From: Branchiostoma lanceolatum
Taxonomy: Eukaryota; Chordata; Leptocardii; Amphioxiformes; Branchiostomatidae
Assembly (NCBI RefSeq): GCF_035083965.1
Contig: NC_089724.1
Location: 4,140,001 to 4,204,000, forward strand
Length of the DNA stretch: 64,000 nt
Reading direction: 5' to 3'
Within the stretch, counting starts at the first letter, position 1. Each line of letters opens with the position of its first letter. This document shows positions 58,155 through 64,000 of the stretch, piece after piece. The translations under genes and the position numbers were made by a program. The notes under the pieces are model-generated. The model did not search any database. It was not told the origin of the DNA and saw only the letters and a program-made list of their open reading frames with translations.

Positions 58155-61100
58155 CGAAAGAACAAAATAGTCAAAAGAGACGCCTTCAGCATTCGTTCCC
58201 AAGTGGTCTCCCATCCAGGTACTGGCCGGACTCGACGTTGCTTAACTATCCGAGTTCGAATGGGATCGGGTGTTCTCAACGCCATGTGGCCTTAGATGAA
58301 AGGTGATGTTTGGGTGGCTTACTTATGGCCACTTTTTACAATAATCGAAAGAAAAAAATAGTCAAAAGAGGCGCCTTCAGCATTCAAGTGGTCTCCCATC
58401 CAGGTACTGGCCGGACTTGACGTTGCTTAACTATCCGAGTTCGAATGGGATCGGGTGTTCTCAACGCCATGTGGCCTTAGATGAAAGGTGATGTTTGGGT
58501 GGCTTACTTATGGCCACTTTTTACAATAATCGAAAGAAAAAAATAGTCAAAAGAGACGCCTTCAGCATTCGTTCCCAAGTGGTCTCCCATCCAGGTACTG
58601 GCCGGACTCGACGTTGCTTAACTATCCGAGTTCGAATGGGATCGGGTGTTCTCAACGCCATGTGGCCTTAGATGAAAGGTGATGTTTGGGTGGCTTACTT
58701 ATGGCCACTTTTTACAATAATCGAAAGAAAAAAATAATCAAAAGAGACGCCTTCAGCATTCGTTCCCAAGTGGTCTCCCATCCAGGTACTGGCCGGACTC
58801 GACGTTGCTTAACTATCCGAGTTCGAATGGGATCGGGTGTTCTCAACGCCATGTGGCCTTAGATGAAAGGTGATGTTTGGGTGGCTTACTTATGGCCACT
58901 TTTTACAATAATCGAAAGAAAAAAATAATCAAAAGAGACGCCTTCAGCATTCGTTCCCAAGTGGTCTCCCATCCAGGTACTGGCCGGACTCGACGTTGCT
59001 TAACTATCCGAGTTCGAATGGGATCGGGTGTTCTCACACCATGTGGCCTTAGATGAAAGGTGATGTTTGGGTGGCTTACTTATGGCCACTTTTTACAATA
59101 ATCGAAAGAAAAAAATAATCAAAAGAGACGCCTTCAGCATTCGTTTCCAAGTGGTCTCCCATCCAGGTACTGGCCGGACTCGACGTTGCTTAACTATCCG
59201 AGTTTGAATGGGATCGGGTGTTCTCAACGCCATGTGGCCTTAGATGAAAGGTGATGTTTGGGTGGCTTACTTATGGCCACTTTTTACAATAATCGAAAGA
59301 AAAAAATAATCAAAAGAGACGCCTTCAGCATTCGTTTCCAAGTGGTCTCCCATCCAGGTACTGGTCGGACTCGACGTTGCTTAACTATCCGAGTTCGAAT
59401 GGGATCGGGTGTTCTCACACCATGTGGCCTTAGATGAAAGGTGATGTTTGGGTGGCTTACTTATGGCCACTTTTTACAATAATCGAAAGAAAAAAAATAG
59501 TCAAAAGAGACGCCTTCAGCATTCGTTTCCAAGTGGTCTCCCATCCAGGTACTGGCCGGACTCGACGTTGCTTAACTATCCGAGTTTGAATGGGATCGGG
59601 TGTTCTCAACGCCATGTGGCCTTAGATGAAAGGTGATGTTTGGGTGGCTTACTTATGGCCACTTTTTACAATAATCGAAAGAAAAAAATAATCAAAAGAG
59701 ACGCCTTCAGCATTCGTTTCCAAGTGGTCTCCCATCCAGGTACTGGTCGGACTCGACGTTGCTTAACTATCCGAGTTCGAATGGGATCGGGTGTTCTCAA
59801 CGCCATGTGGCCTTAGATGAAAGGTGATGTTTGGTTGGCTTACTTATGGCCACTTTTTACAATAATCGAAAGAAAAAAATAGTCAAAAGAGACGCCTTCA
59901 GCATTCAAGTGGTCTCCCATCCAGGTATTGGCCGGACTCGACGTTGCTTAACTATCCGAGTTCGAATGGGATCGGGTGTTCTCAACGCCATGTGGGCTTA
60001 GATGAAAGGTGATGTTTGGGTGGCTTACTTATGGCCACTTTTTACAATAATCGAAAGAAAAAAATAGTCAAAAGAGCCGCCTTCAGCATTCGTTCCCAAG
60101 TGGTCTCCCATCCAGGTACTGGCCGGACTCGACGTTGCTTAACTATCCGAGTTCGAATGGGATCGGGTGTTTTCAACGCCATGTGGCCTTAGATGAAAGG
60201 TGATGTTTGGGTGGCTTACTTATGGCCACTTTTTACAATAATCGAAAGAAAAAAAGAATCAAAAGAGACGCCTTCAGCATTCGTTCCCAAGTGGTCTCCC
60301 ATCCAGGTATTGGCCGGACTCGACGTTGTTTAACTATCCGAGTTCGAATGGGATCGGGTGTTCTCAACGCCATGTGGCCTTAGATGAAAGGTGATGTTTG
60401 GGTGGCTTACTTATGGCCACTTTTTACAATAATCGAAAGAAAAAAATAATCAAAAGAGACGCCTTCAGCATTCGTTTCCAAGTGGTCTCCCATCCAGGTA
60501 CTGGTCGGACTCGACGTTGCTTAACTATCCGAGTTCGAATGGGATCGGGTGTTCTCAACGCCATGTGGCCTTAGATGAAAGGTGATGTTTGGTTGGCTTA
60601 CTTATGGCCACTTTTTACAATAATCGAAAGAAAAAAATAGTCAAAAGAGACGCCTTCAGCATTCAAGTGGTCTCCCATCCAGGTATTGGCCGGACTCGAC
60701 GTTGCTTAACTATCCGAGTTCGAATGGGATCGGGTGTTCTCAACGCCATGTGGGCTTAGATGAAAGGTGATGTTTGGGTGGCTTACTTATGGCCACTTTT
60801 TACAATAATCGAAAGAAAAAAATAGTCAAAAGAGCCGCCTTCAGCATTCGTTCCCAAGTGGTCTCCCATCCAGGTACTGGCCGGACTCGACGTTGCTTAA
60901 CTATCCGAGTTCGAATGGGATCGGGTGTTTTCAACGCCATGTGGCCTTAGATGAAAGGTGATGTTTGGGTGGCTTACTTATGGCCACTTTTTACAATAAT
61001 CGAAAGAAAAAAAGAATCAAAAGAGACGCCTTCAGCATTCGTTCCCAAGTGGTCTCCCATCCAGGTATTGGCCGGACTCGACGTTGTTTAACTATCCGAG

Positions 61101-62145
61101 TTCGAATGGGATCGGGTGTTCTCAACGCCATGTGGCCTTAGATGAAAGGTGATGTTTGGGTGGCTTACTTATGGCCACTTTTTACAATAATCGAAAGAAA
61201 AAAAGAATCAAAAGAGACGCCTTCAGCATTCGTTCCCAAGTGGTCTCCCATCCAGGTACTGGCCGGACTCGACGTTGCTTAACTATCCGAGTTCGAATGG
61301 GATCGGGTGTTCTCAACGCCATGTGGCCTTAGATGAAAGGTGATGTTTGGGTGGCTTACTTATGGCCACTTTTTACAATAATCGAAAGAAAAAAATAATC
61401 AAAAGAGACGCCTTCAGCATTCGTTCCCAAGTGGTCTCCCATCCAGGTACTGGCCGGACTCGACGTTGCTTAACTATCCGAGTTCGAATGGGATCGGGTG
61501 TTCTCAACGCCATGTGGCCTTAGATGAAAGGTGATGTTTGGGTGGCTTACTTACGGCCACTTTTTACAATAATCGAAAGAAAAAAATAATCAAAAGAGAC
61601 GCCTTCAGCATTCGTTCCCACGTGGTCTCCCATCCAGGTACTGGCCGGACTCGACGTTGCTTAACTATCCGAGTTCGAATGGGATCGGGTGTTCTCAACG
61701 CCATGTGGCCTTAGATGAAAGGTGATGTTTGGGTGGCTTACTTATGGCCACTTTTTACAATAATCGAAAGAAAAAAAGTAATCAAAAGAGACGCCTTCAG
61801 CATTCGTTCCCACGTGGTCTCCCATCCAGGTACTGGCCGGACTCGACGTTGCTTAACTATCCGAGTTCGAATGGGATCGGGTGTTCTCAACGCCATGTGG
61901 CTATAGATGAAAGGTGATGTTTGGGTGGCTTTCTTATGGCCACTTTTTACAATAATCGAAAGAAAAAAATAGTTAAAAGAGACGCCTTCAGCATTCGTTC
62001 CCAAGTGGTCTCCCATCCAGGTATTGGCCGGACTCGACGTTGCTTAACTATCCGAGTTCGAATGGGATCGGGTGTTCTCAACGCCATGTGGCCTTAGATG
62101 AAAGGTGATGTTTGGGTGGCTTACTTATGGCCACTTTTTACAATA
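58155..62145. repeat. 21-unit higher-order block, second copy
   Basis: Partner of 53970-57960, apparently identical or nearly so by eye. The copies stop matching beyond ~62145, where unit 51 carries different variants. Confidence 0.85.
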
Positions 62146-62384
62146 ATCGAAAGAAAAAAAATAGTCAAAAGAGACGCCTTCAGCATTCGTTCCCAAGTGG
62201 TCTCCCATCCAGGTACTGGCCGGACTCGACGTTGCTTAACTATCCGAGTTCGAATGGGATCGGGTGTTCTCAACGCCATGTGGCCTTAGATGAAAGGTGA
62301 TGTTTGGGTGGCTTACTTATGGCCACTTTTTACAATAATCGAAAGATAAAAATAATCAAAAGAGACGCCTTCAGCATTCGTTCC

Positions 62385-64000
62385 CAGGCGGTTTCCCAGC
62401 CAAGTACCTTTGTTGACCAATGGTTGAGCGACGTTGAGCAAGTTGAGTACTCAACCCGCCAATCATTGAGCCACGTTGAGCAGGGCCTTTTGCTCAACAG
62501 ACCAATCAGGCTGCGCGACCCCCGTAAGTCAGAGTTCAAACCGGGGTCAAATCCAAGATGGCGGCAACCGGCCATCAGTGTGCGAAGCGAGGCACCTTTT
62601 CTGCTGTCATCTCGCTCAGGTGAGGCCAATCTTCTTCAAATTTGTCTCATTTTGTAGGGAATCTGGTGGCGCACAAGGCTATCTAGTTTTAGTTTTAGCT
62701 CCGTCGGTAGATTTTACGAAAATTGACTAGTTATTTCGTCAAAATCCCATTGTTTAAGTATAGTAAATTCGGCATGGTGGAGGGTAATTTTACCTGAATT
62801 CATACCGCTGTCACTTGGCTCAGGTAAGTCCCATCTCCCTCATTCTTGGCTCTTTTTTAAGGTCATTTAGTGGTGCACAAATCTATCTAATTTGGGTTTT
62901 TCCTGTGTTGATAGATTTTCTGAAAATTGACAACTTCTATTGTCCAATATGCCATTGTTTATGTATGGGGATTTCATGGCATTTTCCTGTCAATTCATAC
63001 CGCTGTCACTTGGCTCAGGTAAGTCCCATCTCCCCCATTCTTGGCTCTTTTTTAAGGTCATTTAGTGGTGCACAAATCTATCTAGTTTGGGGTTTTCCTG
63101 TGTTGACAGATTTTCTGAAAATTGACAACTTCTATTGTCCAATATGCCATTGTTTATGTATGGGGATTTCATGGCATTTTCCTGTCAATTCATCCCGCTG
63201 TCATTTTCCTCAGGTAAGTCCCATCTCCCCCATTCTTGGCTCTTTTTTAAGGTCATGTAGTTGTGCACAAAGCTATCTAGTTTTGGGGGTGCCTGTCTTG
63301 ATAGATTATCTGAAAAATGTCAGCTTCTATTGTCAAAAATACCATTGTTAAGAGATGCTGATTTTGCATGTTCTTGTGCATAGACAACATAGATCCACTT
63401 GCCGTTGAATCTGAGCTAATTTTTCACTCATTTTGCTAGCTGGTGCATCTTGTTAGCTTTGGAACAATGTTATTGACATTTTGCGGTAATAATCTTTGTG
63501 TTTTCAGGGGCATAGCTAGTCCCCTACTAGCTAGTAGCTACATATTCTTGTATCCATACTAACTGGTTCTGTTGCAGATGAAGTCAATTTTAGATCTGCT
63601 TCTGTTTTAGGCTTTACCTTAGATGATCTATCTTAATCTAGATAACAGGCTACTAGGATGGGACAAAGTAAGGTTTTTGCATAGCGTTACAGAATGAAGA
63701 AACTGAACTACTGTACATACATATAATTGATATGTGTTTATGTTTACTACACCAGGTGAAGGTTGAACATGGAGAGGAGATGGAGAGTTTCCTCCTCTCA
63801 CCTGTCATTTTGTCAAGGCTGAACCTGGTCGGAGGTAAGATAACTTTTAGATCATTTTGACTAAGTTTTGATTACAGATTGTACTGTTTTGTGTATGGAC
63901 AAACTTAGCACCTCTACTTGTAAGGCATCGGTGTTTTCTACAAGCCGCATAAGACCAGACTGATAGGTTTAATCCACTCACACCAATAAGTAATCTTTTC
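62385..64000. repeat. Linker between 5S arrays, copy 2 (runs off the edge)
   Basis: Same content as 49640-51042, including AAGATGGCGGC at 62555, donors and the ACACCAG exon. It has four instead of three ~192-bp donor blocks and lacks the 14-bp ACCTCCTTG insertion seen at ~50190. Confidence 0.85.

Larger units (their letters stand above)
52661..62291 (-). rRNA. 5S-rRNA-like tandem array, 51 units of ~190 bp
   Basis: Each unit has a 116-nt 5S-like gene and ~74 bp spacer. The box-C word CATCCAGG (plus strand) starts at 52691, 52889, 53079, 53270, 53461, 53646, 53837, 54028, 54213, 54404, 54595, 54786, 54976, 55167, 55358, 55549, 55734, 55925, 56116, 56307, 56492, 56683, 56874, 57065, 57256, 57447, 57639, 57830, 58021, 58212, 58397 and then at the previous spacing to 62206; each gene runs about 30 bp before to 85 bp after that point. 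Alignment to vertebrate 5S shows CTA-GGCCACA at the 5' end, CCCGATC at position ~28, and boxes A and C in place. Seven units (53646, 54213, 55734, 56492, 58397, 59918, 60676) lack GTTCCC near the 3' end and are probably pseudogenes. Confidence 0.8.

Noticed and set aside
52661-62291. CRISPR array
   Set aside because: The whole ~190-bp unit is repeated with no unique spacers, and it contains 5S promoter boxes; the organism is eukaryotic.
49195-62657. Repeated small open frames such as MGGLLMATFYNNRKKK across the 5S-like array
   Set aside because: They recur once per ~190-bp unit and lie across 5S gene and spacer; they are by-products of the tandem repeat.

Overview
The window looks like nuclear DNA from a lancelet (Branchiostoma or a close relative). 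This is an inference from intron-rich genes with GT-AG junctions, lancelet-style EGF / C-type lectin modules, ankyrin-MYND paralogs, many short palindromic elements, LINE and SINE debris, and no bacterial-type genes. No species call can be proven from sequence alone. I re-read exon boundaries by hand; five of the six gene models below keep frame across every proposed junction. The sixth is a single exon. Layout: (1) 1-5976, minus strand: 5' part of a secreted multidomain gene (signal peptide, cysteine-rich domain, three EGF-like domains, start of a C-type lectin domain), running off the left edge. All its module junctions are phase 1. (2) 6.7-7.5 kb: a ~180-bp tandem repeat; 7.5-9.4 kb is mostly non-coding with two weak exon candidates. 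(3) 9.5-20.5 kb, plus strand: two complete five-exon ankyrin-MYND genes, B (246 aa) and C (230 aa), each behind a tandem ~20-bp repeat built on CACGTG. (4) 20.5-29.2 kb: retrotransposon tails, a pair of ~275-bp direct repeats, microsatellites, a TATA-type 5' exon candidate and a ~1.06-kb TIR element. (5) 29229-36237, plus strand: a ten-exon gene for a secreted protein of about 1309 aa of unknown function. (6) 37-40 kb: a partial copy of the TIR element, a Penelope/hammerhead-like motif, a perfect palindromic MITE and a LINE tail. (7) 40.5-48.6 kb: three more ankyrin-MYND copies: D (plus, exon 1 only), E (minus, complete, 241 aa) and F (minus, lacking exons 1-2). (8) 49.06-64.0 kb: a 5S-rRNA-like tandem array on the minus strand (3 units, then a 3-kb linker, then 51 units, then a second copy of the linker). 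The linker carries an oppositely oriented spliced-transcript-like unit with an AAGATGGCGGC start motif. Array plus linker repeats as a higher-order unit of roughly 12.8 kb. The most unusual parts are the shared E-box promoter array of the ankyrin-MYND family, the compound 5S/linker repeat whose 5S-like units have a poorly paired terminal helix, and the large unknown secreted protein.
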